DNA of 64,000 nucleotides from contig JBLIEI010000003.1 of assembly GCA_047633055.1 (NCBI GenBank), positions 1 through 64,000 of the forward strand, given 5' to 3'. Positions 26,760 to 35,892 of this stretch are shown piece by piece (the stretch's first letter is position 1; every line of letters starts with the position of its first letter). The notes under the pieces are model-generated. The model saw only the letters and a program-made list of their open reading frames with translations. It was not told where the DNA came from and did not search any database. Both the position numbers and the translations under genes were made by a program. This DNA is from CALJFL01 sp047633055 (GTDB lineage Bacteria; Pseudomonadota; Gammaproteobacteria; Pseudomonadales; Halieaceae).

Positions 26760-27526
26760 TGTCAGCCACGCTGACCCTGATACCTTTAGCAGGTTTTCCC
26801 CTTGTAATACCCGGTGACGATGTCGCCGAGTTGATAGCAGCTGCACTGAATGCCAATAACCTGACATTGAATGAAGGGGATGTGCTGGTTATCGCGCAAA
26901 AGATAATCTCTAAAGCCGAAGGGCGTTATGTGACGTTGGCTGATGTTGAACCGGGTGAAGAGGCTGTAGCGCTCGCCGCTAAAACTGACAAAGATCCGCG
27001 TCAGGTAGAGCTGGTGTTAAGAGAATCAAGGGAGGTGCTGCGCTCTCGCCCTGGCGTTATTATTGTCGAACACCGCAACGGTTATGTGCACGCTAACGCT
27101 GGCATAGACCGGTCCAATATAGAGACAAACGCACGTAGTCCCAAGGTGTTACTCCTGCCCGAAGATGCTGACCGCTCAGCGGCAAGTATTCGGCAGTCGC
27201 TTGCAGTCATCTTTGGTGTTTTGCCCCAGATTATTGTTAACGACAGTTTTGGGCGTGCTTGGCGGAATGGCACGGTAGGCGTGGCTATTGGCAGTGCTGG
27301 CCTTGAGCCTCTTTACAACCAGGTGGGCGAAAAGGACTTGTTTGACAATACCTTGGAAGTAACAGAGGCAGCGGTAGCTGACGAATTAGCCGCGGCAGCG
27401 TCGCTGGTTATGGGGCAGGCTGCCGAGGGCATACCGGTGGTGCTGGCGCGTGGAGCGCAGTTGATCGCAGCGGAGACAGATTCGAAAACGCTATTGCGAG
27501 ACAAATCCAGAGATATGTTTCGCTGA
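26759..27526 (+). CDS. cofE: Coenzyme F420-0:L-glutamate ligase
   Basis: A 255-residue CofE, the GTP-dependent ligase that adds L-glutamate residues to F420-0, through alpha and then gamma links. Family motifs seen include GDVLVIAQKIISKAEGR near residues 40-56, the acidic GIDRSN loop (ANAGIDRSNIE), IIVNDSFGRAWRNGTVG and VADELAAAASLVMGQA. Its length equals the archaeal, single-domain form; the FMN-binding C-terminal domain of mycobacterial FbiB (dehydro-F420-0 reductase) is missing. The gene overlaps both neighbours by one base, so it is translationally coupled within the operon. Confidence 0.93.
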   Translation: MSATLTLIPLAGFPLVIPGDDVAELIAAALNANNLTLNEGDVLVIAQKIISKAEGRYVTLADVEPGEEAVALAAKTDKDPRQVELVLRESREVLRSRPGVIIVEHRNGYVHANAGIDRSNIETNARSPKVLLLPEDADRSAASIRQSLAVIFGVLPQIIVNDSFGRAWRNGTVGVAIGSAGLEPLYNQVGEKDLFDNTLEVTEAAVADELAAAASLVMGQAAEGIPVVLARGAQLIAAETDSKTLLRDKSRDMFR

Positions 27527-28488
27527 TGGCTAATGACGGACAGATCCTGGCCTTAACCGGTGGGGTAGGCGGCGCCAAACTCTGTCTGGGGCTGGCCAGT
27601 CTGGTGGCTGGTGATCGCCTGAAGATTGTAGTCAATACTGCAGATGATTTTGTTCATCTCGGTTTGTCCATAAGCCCAGATATTGACACCTTGCTTTATA
27701 CGCTTTCTGGTCGCAGTAATGCAGAGCAGGGTTGGGGTCTTGCCGACGAGAGTTGGCACACTTTGGGAGCGTTGGAAGAACTCGGGTCAGATACATGGTT
27801 TCAATTGGGCGACAAGGATATCGCAACACATTTGTGGCGTGGCGAGGCACTTGCCGAAGGTATGAACCTGACTACGCTCACCGGAAAGTTAGCCGCAAAG
27901 TGGGGTATTGATGCTGAAATACTGCCTATGACGAATCAGCAGGTTCGCACCATCGTGCAGACAGTCGAGGGAGAGATGCCGTTTCAGCATTACTTCGTCA
28001 AGTATCGCTGCCAGCCAGCAGTAACGGGTTTTAATTTTAGCGGATTGAATTCGGCGCAGCCCAACCCCAGACTGATTGAACTGCTGGCGTCCAACGCATT
28101 GTCCGCGGTAGTGATATGCCCGTCGAATCCTTTCGTCAGTGTCGATCCGATCCTGCAGTTACCAGGCTTGTGGCCGCTATTACGCGATTGCGCCGCGCCA
28201 GTCTTTGCCGTCTCGCCCATTGTTGCGGGTATGGCGGTAAAAGGACCGACAGCCAAAATGATGGCCGAGCTGGAACTGCCGGTCACGGCTCTGGGTGTCG
28301 CCGAGCATTACCATGAACACTACCCAGAGTTGATAGACTATTTTATTTTGGACGAAAGTGACGCTACACTGTCCCTTGAGATAGAAAAACTGGGCATGAA
28401 TGTCTCTGCAACCGCGACGGTGATGACAACATTGGAAGACAAGCAAAAGTTAGCAACGACTTTACTCACATTAGCGGGGCATCGATAG
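27526..28488 (+). CDS. cofD: 2-phospho-L-lactate (or analogous) transferase CofD/FbiA
   Basis: A 320-residue CofD. It joins the activated phospho-acid made by CofC (a guanosine diphospho-acid) to FO, giving F420-0 or a variant. The opening LALTGGVGGAKLCLGLASLV is the family signature; NTADDFVHLGLSISPDIDT and GWGLADESWHTLGALEELG follow, with VVICPSNPFVSVDPIL later on. The start overlaps the cofE stop (TGATGG) by one base, and cofC-G-H follows after two bases. Which phospho-acid is used (2-phospholactate, phosphoenolpyruvate or 3-phosphoglycerate) cannot be settled from the sequence. Confidence 0.94.
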   Translation: MANDGQILALTGGVGGAKLCLGLASLVAGDRLKIVVNTADDFVHLGLSISPDIDTLLYTLSGRSNAEQGWGLADESWHTLGALEELGSDTWFQLGDKDIATHLWRGEALAEGMNLTTLTGKLAAKWGIDAEILPMTNQQVRTIVQTVEGEMPFQHYFVKYRCQPAVTGFNFSGLNSAQPNPRLIELLASNALSAVVICPSNPFVSVDPILQLPGLWPLLRDCAAPVFAVSPIVAGMAVKGPTAKMMAELELPVTALGVAEHYHEHYPELIDYFILDESDATLSLEIEKLGMNVSATATVMTTLEDKQKLATTLLTLAGHR

Positions 28489-28490
28489 CT

Positions 28491-31400
28491 ATGCATGCGA
28501 TTCTGCCCTTAAAAGACTTGGCAGATGCGAAAAGCCGCCTCGCCGACTTATTGCAGCCTGCGGAACGACGAAGCCTGATGCAGGCAATGGTCGAGGATGT
28601 GCTAGAACAATTGATTGAACATCCGCAAATCACAGGCGTGACCCTGGTATCGGATGATCCAGAGGCGCGTAAGCTTAGTACCTCTTTTGGGGTTGGATTT
28701 ATTGACGAACGCACACTGCCGCGCCGTGGACTGAATCCGGTGCTCGAAGCAGCGGTTGATATTGAAAGTAGCGGGGGGGCTGAACGGCTGTTGATATTAC
28801 ACGGCGATTTGCCGCTGATAAGTAGCCAGGATTTAGACGAGGTTATTCATCGCCAGCTCACCTCTGACGAAATCGTCATCGGCTGTGATGAAGCCGGGGT
28901 GGGCACCAATCTCCTTGCTTTTAGTCGTCAATGTCGTCCTCAATTTCGCTTTGGCTCAGGTAGCTGCGTCGCGCACGGTGAGGCGGCGAGCGAGCTGTCA
29001 GTTGGCTACCAGCTCCTGCGGCGCCCAGGTATTGGCCTGGATGTGGATGAGCCGGATGATCTCCGGCAATTGCTGGCTCGACTGCCAGCCGGTAAACCGC
29101 AGAGCCGAACAGCGGCTCTTTTGTTGAACACCAAGTTGGGACGGCGCCTGTCGCGAGAGCTGTCCGAGGAAGCCAATAGTGTGAATATTCTTTTACCCTC
29201 ACTGCGAGCCCACTTACTCTCGGGAGAGCTTCCCGAAAGACAGGTCGCATTGGCGCTGGCTCAGGTCGAAGATGTGGCCGCACTGGGAGACGTTGCTGCG
29301 GAGCTGCGCGACCGCGGTCATGGCAATATCGTAACCTACTCGCGAAAGGTATTTATTCCCCTGACGCATCTGTGCCGGGATGTTTGCCACTACTGCACCT
29401 TTGCTCGTACCCCCAAAAAAATCGAACAGGCATATATGCCAGTGGAAGAAGTGCTTGAGCTCTGCCATAAGGGCGCCAAGGCGGGTTGTCAGGAGGCTTT
29501 GTTCACCTTGGGGGAGAAGCCTGAGTTGCGTTATTCCACAGCGAGAAATGCCCTCGCTGAGATGGGATTTGACACTACGCTGGACTATGTTCGCGAAGTC
29601 GCGTCGCGGGTGTTAGGGGAAACAGGATTGTTGCCGCATATCAATGCTGGATGCATGACCCGGGAAGAAATAGTAGGCCTGCGCGAAGTCTCCGCTTCGA
29701 TGGGGATTATGCTGGAGTCTGCCTCGGAGCGTCTTGGTGAAAAGGGCATGCCACATTACGGTTCCCCAGACAAAGATCCGGCACTCCGATTGGCGACAAT
29801 GGAGCTTGCTGGTGAGGAACAAGTCCCCTTTACCTCCGGTATCCTGATTGGTATCGGTGAAACAAGGCTGGAGCGTGTCGAGTCCCTGTTGGCTCTGCGT
29901 GATGTCCATCAACGGCACGGGCATTTACAGGAAATCATCGTACAGAATTTTCGTGCCAAACCCGGCACTTTGATGGCGCAGGCTCCGGAACCGGATCTGG
30001 ACGAGTTGCTGTGGACCATTGCTGTGGCCCGGATAGTATTCGGGCCTGAAATGAATATTCAGGCACCACCAAATTTGAGCCCAGGGGTACTACCACAAAT
30101 TGTAGCTGCCGGTATCAACGACTGGGGCGGTGTATCTCCGCTAACCCCCGACTATGTTAACCCCGAGGCTCCGTGGCCCCACTTGCAGCGCCTGACCAGT
30201 GAAACGGCAACGGCGGGCAAGTTTCTAGAGCAGCGCCTGACTATCTATCCTGCTTACGCATGCCAGCCTGATCGCTGGCTGGCGCCGTCTTTACGCGGCT
30301 CGGTCTTAAAACTGATGGACGCAGAGGGCTATGGTAGGCGCGATTCCTGGGTGCCGGGAGAGGGTGCGCCGGTACCCGAGATCGAACGCAAACTCATGGC
30401 TAAACAGGTCGATTCCGCCACTATCTCCCCCGCGATGCGTGCAATAGTCAGTCGATGTGAGGCAGGAGCCGATTTGAGCGAGGCTGAAATTACCCGTTTA
30501 TTTGAGGCGCGCGGAGACGAATTCTCCTACCTGGTGGCCACTGCAGATCGACTGCGGGCCGCGACCAAGGGGGATCGTGTCAGCTATGTGGTAAACCGCA
30601 ATATTAACTACACCAATGTGTGTTACTTCAAATGCCAGTTCTGTGCGTTCTCCAAAGGCAAGCAAAGCGAAAATTTGCGCGGACGACCGTACGACATCAG
30701 TGCCGAAGAGATTGCCAGACGCAGTCGCGAAGCTTGGGCCCGGGGCGCGAGTGAGGTCTGCATGCAGGGTGGAATTCACCCTGATTACACGGGCCAGACC
30801 TATCTCGACATTTTGCACACAGTACGGACCGCTACGCCAAATATGCATATTCATGCGTTCTCGCCGCTGGAAGTACTGCAGGGCGCCGAGACCCTGGGTA
30901 TCGGTCTTAAAGATTACCTGCAGCGCTTAAAGCTTGCTGGCTTGAGCACCTTGCCGGGTACCGCCGCCGAGATACTCCACGACGAGGTCAGGGCACGATT
31001 GTGCGCGGATAAGCTCAATAGCAGTGAGTGGCTTGAGGTTATGGAGCAAGCCCATCAGGTTGGTTTTCGCACCACGGCCACGGTGATGTACGGACACATT
31101 GAGGAACCCAGGCACTGGGCGCGACATCTGTCGGAGATTCGCAAACTGCAGCAGCGCACCGGTGGCTTTACTGAGTTTGTACCGCTGCCTTTTGTCCATA
31201 TGGAGGCGCCCATGTTCTTGCGTGGCAAGTCCAGGCGGGGCCCGAGTTTTCGAGAGGCGGTACTAATGCACGCGGTGGCGCGGCTGGTCTTTTTCGGTTT
31301 GATCGACAACATTCAGGCTTCTTGGGTGAAAATGGGTAAGCAGGGTGTGGTCGCGTGCCTCGAAGCCGGCGCTAATGATCTGGGCGGCACGCTTATGAAC

Positions 31401-31700
31401 GAGAGCATTACTCGAGCCGCGGGGACAGAGCACGGCCAGGAGTGGTCTCCCTCTGAAATGGAAACCGTGATCAGGAGTGCTGGACGCAACCCCTGGATGC
31501 GAACTACCCGCTATCAGGAGGCCGACCCCTTGCAGCGGCAAAAAGCCTTTGAAGCACCGCAGCTGATCGCAACAGTCAACGAGGGTGCAGGCAAGCGGCA
31601 GCGCAACAAACGCCTCAAACTCCATGCTATCGATGCACTGCAATCGACACCTTATAATATACCTGCACAGCAAGTTGTGTTAATGGCGGCCTGCAATTAA
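28491..31700 (+). CDS. Three-domain fusion CofC-CofG-CofH: F420 guanylyltransferase and FO synthase
   Basis: A 1069-residue protein with three enzymes in one chain. Residues about 1-210 are CofC (phospho-acid guanylyltransferase): ILPLKDLADAKSRL, LHGDLPLI, GTNLLAFSRQ, FGSGSCVAHGEAA and GLDVDEPDDL are all present. Residues about 270-600 are CofG, a radical SAM domain with CRDVCHYC (Cys295, 299, 302). Residues about 690-1040 are CofH, a second radical SAM domain with CYFKCQFC (Cys711, 715, 718). CofG and CofH together make the deazaflavin FO from tyrosine and a ribityl-aminouracil; this pair is fused as FbiC in actinobacteria. The extra N-terminal CofC is uncommon to my knowledge. All cluster cysteines are intact. 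It is the last gene of the operon. Confidence 0.93.
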   Translation: MHAILPLKDLADAKSRLADLLQPAERRSLMQAMVEDVLEQLIEHPQITGVTLVSDDPEARKLSTSFGVGFIDERTLPRRGLNPVLEAAVDIESSGGAERLLILHGDLPLISSQDLDEVIHRQLTSDEIVIGCDEAGVGTNLLAFSRQCRPQFRFGSGSCVAHGEAASELSVGYQLLRRPGIGLDVDEPDDLRQLLARLPAGKPQSRTAALLLNTKLGRRLSRELSEEANSVNILLPSLRAHLLSGELPERQVALALAQVEDVAALGDVAAELRDRGHGNIVTYSRKVFIPLTHLCRDVCHYCTFARTPKKIEQAYMPVEEVLELCHKGAKAGCQEALFTLGEKPELRYSTARNALAEMGFDTTLDYVREVASRVLGETGLLPHINAGCMTREEIVGLREVSASMGIMLESASERLGEKGMPHYGSPDKDPALRLATMELAGEEQVPFTSGILIGIGETRLERVESLLALRDVHQRHGHLQEIIVQNFRAKPGTLMAQAPEPDLDELLWTIAVARIVFGPEMNIQAPPNLSPGVLPQIVAAGINDWGGVSPLTPDYVNPEAPWPHLQRLTSETATAGKFLEQRLTIYPAYACQPDRWLAPSLRGSVLKLMDAEGYGRRDSWVPGEGAPVPEIERKLMAKQVDSATISPAMRAIVSRCEAGADLSEAEITRLFEARGDEFSYLVATADRLRAATKGDRVSYVVNRNINYTNVCYFKCQFCAFSKGKQSENLRGRPYDISAEEIARRSREAWARGASEVCMQGGIHPDYTGQTYLDILHTVRTATPNMHIHAFSPLEVLQGAETLGIGLKDYLQRLKLAGLSTLPGTAAEILHDEVRARLCADKLNSSEWLEVMEQAHQVGFRTTATVMYGHIEEPRHWARHLSEIRKLQQRTGGFTEFVPLPFVHMEAPMFLRGKSRRGPSFREAVLMHAVARLVFFGLIDNIQASWVKMGKQGVVACLEAGANDLGGTLMNESITRAAGTEHGQEWSPSEMETVIRSAGRNPWMRTTRYQEADPLQRQKAFEAPQLIATVNEGAGKRQRNKRLKLHAIDALQSTPYNIPAQQVVLMAACN

Positions 31701-31717
31701 CGCGTGGATTCGGTTGA

Positions 31718-32416
31718 GTGAACGATAAAAAATCCAGACCGCCGCTAGAGGCAAGTTGGCAAGTACATTTGCAGGAAGAGTTTGAGGAGCCGTACATGAA
31801 GGCCTTAGAGGACTTCCTGCGCCGGGAGAAGGGCGTCAGGAAGCGAATTTTTCCAGCAGTTGATGACATGTTTAGCGCGCTCGACCATACGCCTCTGCCA
31901 CGAGTAAAAATAGTGATTCTGGCTCAGGATCCTTACCACGGCGAAGGGCAGGCCGATGGCTTGTGCTTTTCGGTAAGACCGGGCATACCTGTACCGCCTT
32001 CACTGCAAAATATTTACAAAGAACTACACCATGAATTGGGGCTGCCTATCCCTCTGCATGGAGACCTTACCCACTGGGCAGATCAAGGTGTGCTGCTACT
32101 CAATAGCGTACTGTCAGTAGAGAGCGGTGTTGCAGGTTCTCATCGGGGTCAGGGCTGGGAAATTTTTACTGATCGGATTGTCAATCTTGTGAGCGAGCAT
32201 CGACAGGGCGTGGTGTTTCTTCTGTGGGGTAGCTATGCGCAGAAAAAAGGCGCCATCATCGATCAAAATAAACATCTGGTTCTGACGGCTCCGCATCCTT
32301 CGCCCCTAAGCGCCTACCGGGGCTTTTTTGGCTGCGGACATTTTCAGGCCGCCAATGATTATCTGGCAGGTCGTGATCAGGACGCCATAGACTGGAGTTT
32401 ACCTGCTGGCGCCTAA
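31718..32416 (+). CDS. ung: Uracil-DNA glycosylase (family 1)
   Basis: A 232-residue Ung that removes uracil from DNA in base excision repair. The water-activating motif AQDPYHGEGQADGL (Asp in QDPYHG) and the DNA-intercalating loop HPSPLSAYRGFFGC are both present, as is FLLWGSYAQKKG. The start is GTG at 31718, 17 bp after the F420 fusion gene. A TATAAT hexamer at 31653-31658, inside the previous gene, may give it a promoter of its own. It overlaps the convergent ygfZ gene by four bases. Confidence 0.95.
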   Translation: MNDKKSRPPLEASWQVHLQEEFEEPYMKALEDFLRREKGVRKRIFPAVDDMFSALDHTPLPRVKIVILAQDPYHGEGQADGLCFSVRPGIPVPPSLQNIYKELHHELGLPIPLHGDLTHWADQGVLLLNSVLSVESGVAGSHRGQGWEIFTDRIVNLVSEHRQGVVFLLWGSYAQKKGAIIDQNKHLVLTAPHPSPLSAYRGFFGCGHFQAANDYLAGRDQDAIDWSLPAGA

Positions 32417-33351
32417 TGATCTGCTTGTGGTGATACGGGATAGGGCAGATCGCCGGTTGTAATTTCCAAGCCCTGATCGCTGCCCAGACGAATGCCCTGA
32501 TCGACCGCTGCCGCAGTAGCGCAATATAACACCGTGATGCTTTGATTATTGCCGCTACTGGCGTTAACGATGTTGCCTATGCTCTTGCCACTGCCGGGCG
32601 AAAACAGCGGCGTCCCGGCTACTGGCACATCCGCTCCCGCAATCGATCCAAGATAGGCCCTGCGTTTGGGCTTGCCGCGATAGTGTAATCGTGCCACTAC
32701 TTCCTGGCCGGTGTAGCAGCCCTTGGTAAAGTTGATATGGCCGGTGATGTCGTAGTTGAGCATTTGCGGAATAAACTCTTCAATGGTGGCGGCTTCAATG
32801 CGTGCTATACCGCCAGCAATTTGTGCTGAATTCCAGTCCGACGCATTGCCTGACTGGCATAGCTCGGCTAGACGCTGCGGGAGTGAACTTCCGATTTTGC
32901 AATAGCACTCGAAATATCGTCCGGCGTCATCTATCTGGACAGCGATAAAGTCCTCCGTACGGATACAGTCGTACTGCTGGGATGGCACTGCGCCTGAGAT
33001 ATCGGTGACAACCTGAGCTGCGTCCTGCCCCCAGCAGCCAAATGTTGTCCACTGCGCGTTTCGTGGGGCGATTTCTGCTTTCGAGAATACGATGTATTTA
33101 CCTAAAACGGCGGCGGTGTGTTCCACAATATCGCTACGCATGCGCAGCGCAAATTGGGTTTCCGCCAATTGCAATAAAATAAAGTCGGCGACAGTGCGAC
33201 CCTTGGGTGTGCAGTAGACGCCGGGCACCGCTTTTTTATCGCAAAGCTCTCGGGTATCACAGGTGACTTGTCCCTGCAAAAAAGTCAGTGTGTCCGGCCC
33301 GGATACTTCAAGCAGGGCTTCGTCTGGCAAAAGGGTGAATGAGCAGTTCAA
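32413..33351 (-). CDS. ygfZ: YgfZ/GcvT family folate-binding iron-sulfur cluster protein
   Basis: A 312-residue YgfZ. The diagnostic motif KGCYTGQEVVAR (with the reactive Cys) lies near residue 215, followed by LHYRGKPKRR. The N-terminal half is the GcvT-like folate-binding fold (LEVSGPDTLTFLQGQVTCDT). YgfZ works with tetrahydrofolate to keep certain iron-sulfur enzymes active, among them the tRNA methylthiotransferase MiaB. It is divergent from sdhE, the usual neighbour in Gammaproteobacteria, and no lesion is seen. Confidence 0.93.
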   Translation of the reverse strand: MNCSFTLLPDEALLEVSGPDTLTFLQGQVTCDTRELCDKKAVPGVYCTPKGRTVADFILLQLAETQFALRMRSDIVEHTAAVLGKYIVFSKAEIAPRNAQWTTFGCWGQDAAQVVTDISGAVPSQQYDCIRTEDFIAVQIDDAGRYFECYCKIGSSLPQRLAELCQSGNASDWNSAQIAGGIARIEAATIEEFIPQMLNYDITGHINFTKGCYTGQEVVARLHYRGKPKRRAYLGSIAGADVPVAGTPLFSPGSGKSIGNIVNASSGNNQSITVLYCATAAAVDQGIRLGSDQGLEITTGDLPYPVSPQADH

Positions 33352-33550
33352 TGGGACGGATCCTCCGTGGTTAATGTCATGCGGGCGGCTTCTCTGGTGA
33401 GATCGGAGATTTAGATCTCGAGTTCAAACCCATCGTTGAGGGGCACATCATAGGGCTTCAGCTGCGAGCTGTCAGCTTTCGTGCCTGTAGTATCATATGA
33501 CGGTATAATGGCCGCTTCGGATGTCCACATCTACAGGCTGGTAGTGAAGC

Positions 33551-33814
33551 ATGAGTGATCAGGAACTTAATCGTATGCGCTGGGCGAGTCGCCGGGGCAT
33601 GTTGGAACTGGATCTTGTACTGGAGCCATTTGTTAACGAATGTTACGTGGAGTTGGACGAAGCTGACAGACTGAGGTTCCGCAACTTGATGGAATGCGAA
33701 GATCAGGAAATGTTTGGCTGGTTTTTGCAGCGTAAAGCCCCAGCCGATGTGGAAATTGCCGCGATTGTTAAAAAAATCCTTCATCACGTCAGGACTCGTC
33801 CTCGAGTTTCATAG
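33551..33814 (+). CDS. sdhE: FAD assembly factor SdhE
   Basis: An 87-residue SdhE (YgfY). The RGMLELDLVLEPF segment contains the R-G-x-x-E motif needed for covalent attachment of FAD to succinate dehydrogenase flavoprotein, and possibly to fumarate reductase. Length and fold match the family. A TATAAT hexamer at 33504-33509 is a candidate -10 box for this gene and the ygfX-like one. Its end overlaps the next gene by about 70 bp. Confidence 0.95.
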   Translation: MSDQELNRMRWASRRGMLELDLVLEPFVNECYVELDEADRLRFRNLMECEDQEMFGWFLQRKAPADVEIAAIVKKILHHVRTRPRVS

Positions 33815-34190
33815 TTCGAGACTTTGGCGCGGGTGTTATGCGCTGTTGTCGCTGGCTTGCCTGGCCTCGTTATTGCTGATCTTAGAGAAGGGTTATCTTT
33901 GGTTGAGTGTCTCTATGGCCCTGGCTGTGGTATCTGCACTCAGCGCGCTAGGTAGGACTCACTTGGTGGGAGCATTCTTGATATCGACTCCGGGTGGAGG
34001 TTGGAGACTTGGTGAATCCAAACGATTGTACTTGCCGGTCGAGATCACCGGCCATACCTTGCCTTTTTGTGTTTTGCTGAGAATATCCTCAGTCCGAAGT
34101 GGGCGGGTCAGGTCGGTGCTGGTTTTTAGCGACAGCCTAAGCAGGATTGACTGCTCCGCTCTGCGTCGCTGGCTGCGGCTGCAAGGGTGA
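33747..34190 (+). CDS. ygfX: YgfX (CptA)-like membrane protein
   Basis: A small protein with two close hydrophobic helices (CYALLSLACLASLLLILEKG and LWLSVSMALAVVSALSAL), then a soluble part ending DCSALRRWLRLQG. Position directly after sdhE and this layout match YgfX/CptA, which in E. coli affects cell division proteins and is encoded with SdhE. The start is uncertain: ATG 33747 (147 residues) lies inside sdhE, and TTG 33765 is another choice. None has a good ribosome-binding site, so translation is probably coupled to sdhE. The 3' end overlaps convergent nadB by 54 bp. Confidence 0.62.
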   Translation: MWKLPRLLKKSFITSGLVLEFHSSRLWRGCYALLSLACLASLLLILEKGYLWLSVSMALAVVSALSALGRTHLVGAFLISTPGGGWRLGESKRLYLPVEITGHTLPFCVLLRISSVRSGRVRSVLVFSDSLSRIDCSALRRWLRLQG

Positions 34191-35774
34191 ATTAGACGGT
34201 GTCAGAACAGTATCAACAGCTTTAGGCAGTTGATCCGGGTAGTCCAGAGTGTAATGCAGGCCACGGCTTTCTTTGCGTTTCATCGCGCAGGCGATCATTA
34301 ATTCGGCAATCACCGCCAGATTACGCAGCTCCAGTAAGTCATTGCTGACTTTATAGTTGCCGTAGTACTCGGCAATTTCATTCTGTAGCAACTGAGCTCG
34401 GTGTTGGGCGCGTTGCAGCCGTTTGTTGGTTCGAACAATGCCGACGTAATCCCACATGAACCGGCGCAGTTCGTCCCAGTTGTGAGAAATGACTACATCC
34501 TCATCGGAATCGGTAACCCGGCTTTCGTCCCAAGGAGGCGCCTGCTTGAACACAGCTAACGGCGCCAGCGTCGAGGTGATGTGCTTGGCGGCAGATTCCG
34601 CATAAACAATGCACTCTAACAACGAGTTGCTGGCCATCCGGTTGGCGCCGTGAAGACCTGTGCAAGACGACTCGCCTATTGCGTAGAGCCCGTTGATGTC
34701 AGTGCAGCCATTAGTGTCGACGACAATTCCTCCGCAGGTGTAGTGGGCTGCCGGCACCACCGGGATAGGTTCACGCGTAATGTCTATACCCAGTTCCAGA
34801 CAACGTGACATTATCGTGGGGAAGTGTGATTGCAGGAACTCACGGGGTTTATGGGAGATATCCAGATACACGCAATCTATGCCCAGGCGCTTCATTTCGT
34901 GGTCTATTGCCCTGGCCACCACATCTCTGGGCGCTAGTTCAAGGCGATCATCAAAGTGCTGCATGAAGGGTGAGCCATCGGGTAATTGAAGCTTGCCACC
35001 TTCCCCTCGAATAGCCTCCGTGATCAGGAACGATTTGGCTTCGGGGTGATAGAGGCAGGTGGGATGGAACTGATTGAACTCCATGTTGGCTACCCGGCAG
35101 CCCGCGCGCCAGGCCATAGCAATGCCGTCGCCGCTGGCGCCATCGGGATTACTGGTGTAAAGATAGGCTTTGCTGGCGCCACCACTCGCCAGAATAACCG
35201 CAGGCGCCTCGAAGAGGTCGACGCGCTCCCTGACACTGTCGAGCACGTAAGCGCCTTGGCAATGTCCATCATTCACAACCAAATCAACAGCCACCCTATG
35301 GGTTAGTATTTCGATGTTGTCAGCGGCCTGCGCGCGTTCCGTCAGGACCTCGGATATTGCCCGGCCGGTGCGATCTGCCGCATGAATGATACGCCGATGG
35401 CTGTGGCCGCCCTCCCTGGTCAGATGAAATTCCGGTGACTGCGGATCTTCGGAGTCTTCTCTGAGGTCAAAATCGACACCTTGCTCGACCAGCCACTCTA
35501 CGCAGCGGCGGCTGTTACTGACCGTAAACTCTACCGATTCGCGATTGCACAGGCCTGCGCCAGCGGCGATAGTGTCTTCCACGTGTGAGGCCACCGTGTC
35601 ACGATTGTGAAGCACTGCGGCCATGCCTCCCTGTGCCCAGTAAGTAGAGCCTTGGTTGAGATCTGCCTTCGAAATCAGTGCGATTTTGTAGGACCGGGGC
35701 AGGCGTAGCGCCAGGCTGAGGCCTGCGGCACCGCTACCTATAATAAGCACGTCATGGTGAAATCGTTTTGGCAT
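34137..35774 (-). CDS. nadB: L-aspartate oxidase
   Basis: A 545-residue flavoprotein that oxidises L-aspartate to iminoaspartate, the first step of NAD synthesis. It starts with the FAD dinucleotide motif IIGSGAAGLSLALRL and has QGGMAAV, the substrate-binding HLTREGGHSHRRIIHAADRT, the AHYTCGGIVVDTNG region and GLHGANRMASNSLLECIVY. The C-terminal three-helix domain (LRRFMWDYVGIVRTNKRL) is complete. It is divergent from rpoE, the same arrangement as in E. coli and Pseudomonas. The other de novo genes (nadA, nadC) are not in the window. Confidence 0.96.
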   Translation of the reverse strand: MPKRFHHDVLIIGSGAAGLSLALRLPRSYKIALISKADLNQGSTYWAQGGMAAVLHNRDTVASHVEDTIAAGAGLCNRESVEFTVSNSRRCVEWLVEQGVDFDLREDSEDPQSPEFHLTREGGHSHRRIIHAADRTGRAISEVLTERAQAADNIEILTHRVAVDLVVNDGHCQGAYVLDSVRERVDLFEAPAVILASGGASKAYLYTSNPDGASGDGIAMAWRAGCRVANMEFNQFHPTCLYHPEAKSFLITEAIRGEGGKLQLPDGSPFMQHFDDRLELAPRDVVARAIDHEMKRLGIDCVYLDISHKPREFLQSHFPTIMSRCLELGIDITREPIPVVPAAHYTCGGIVVDTNGCTDINGLYAIGESSCTGLHGANRMASNSLLECIVYAESAAKHITSTLAPLAVFKQAPPWDESRVTDSDEDVVISHNWDELRRFMWDYVGIVRTNKRLQRAQHRAQLLQNEIAEYYGNYKVSNDLLELRNLAVIAELMIACAMKRKESRGLHYTLDYPDQLPKAVDTVLTPSNSPLQPQPATQSGAVNPA

Positions 35775-35892
35775 TAGACTAGCGCTCGCTGCTCCCGAAA
35801 TATAGTATGTTACTCGATGACCGAGCTGAACCCGGTATAATACAGAGTAATTATAAACGAGGTCAGCAGCGAGAAGGAAATTCTAAGTTGAA

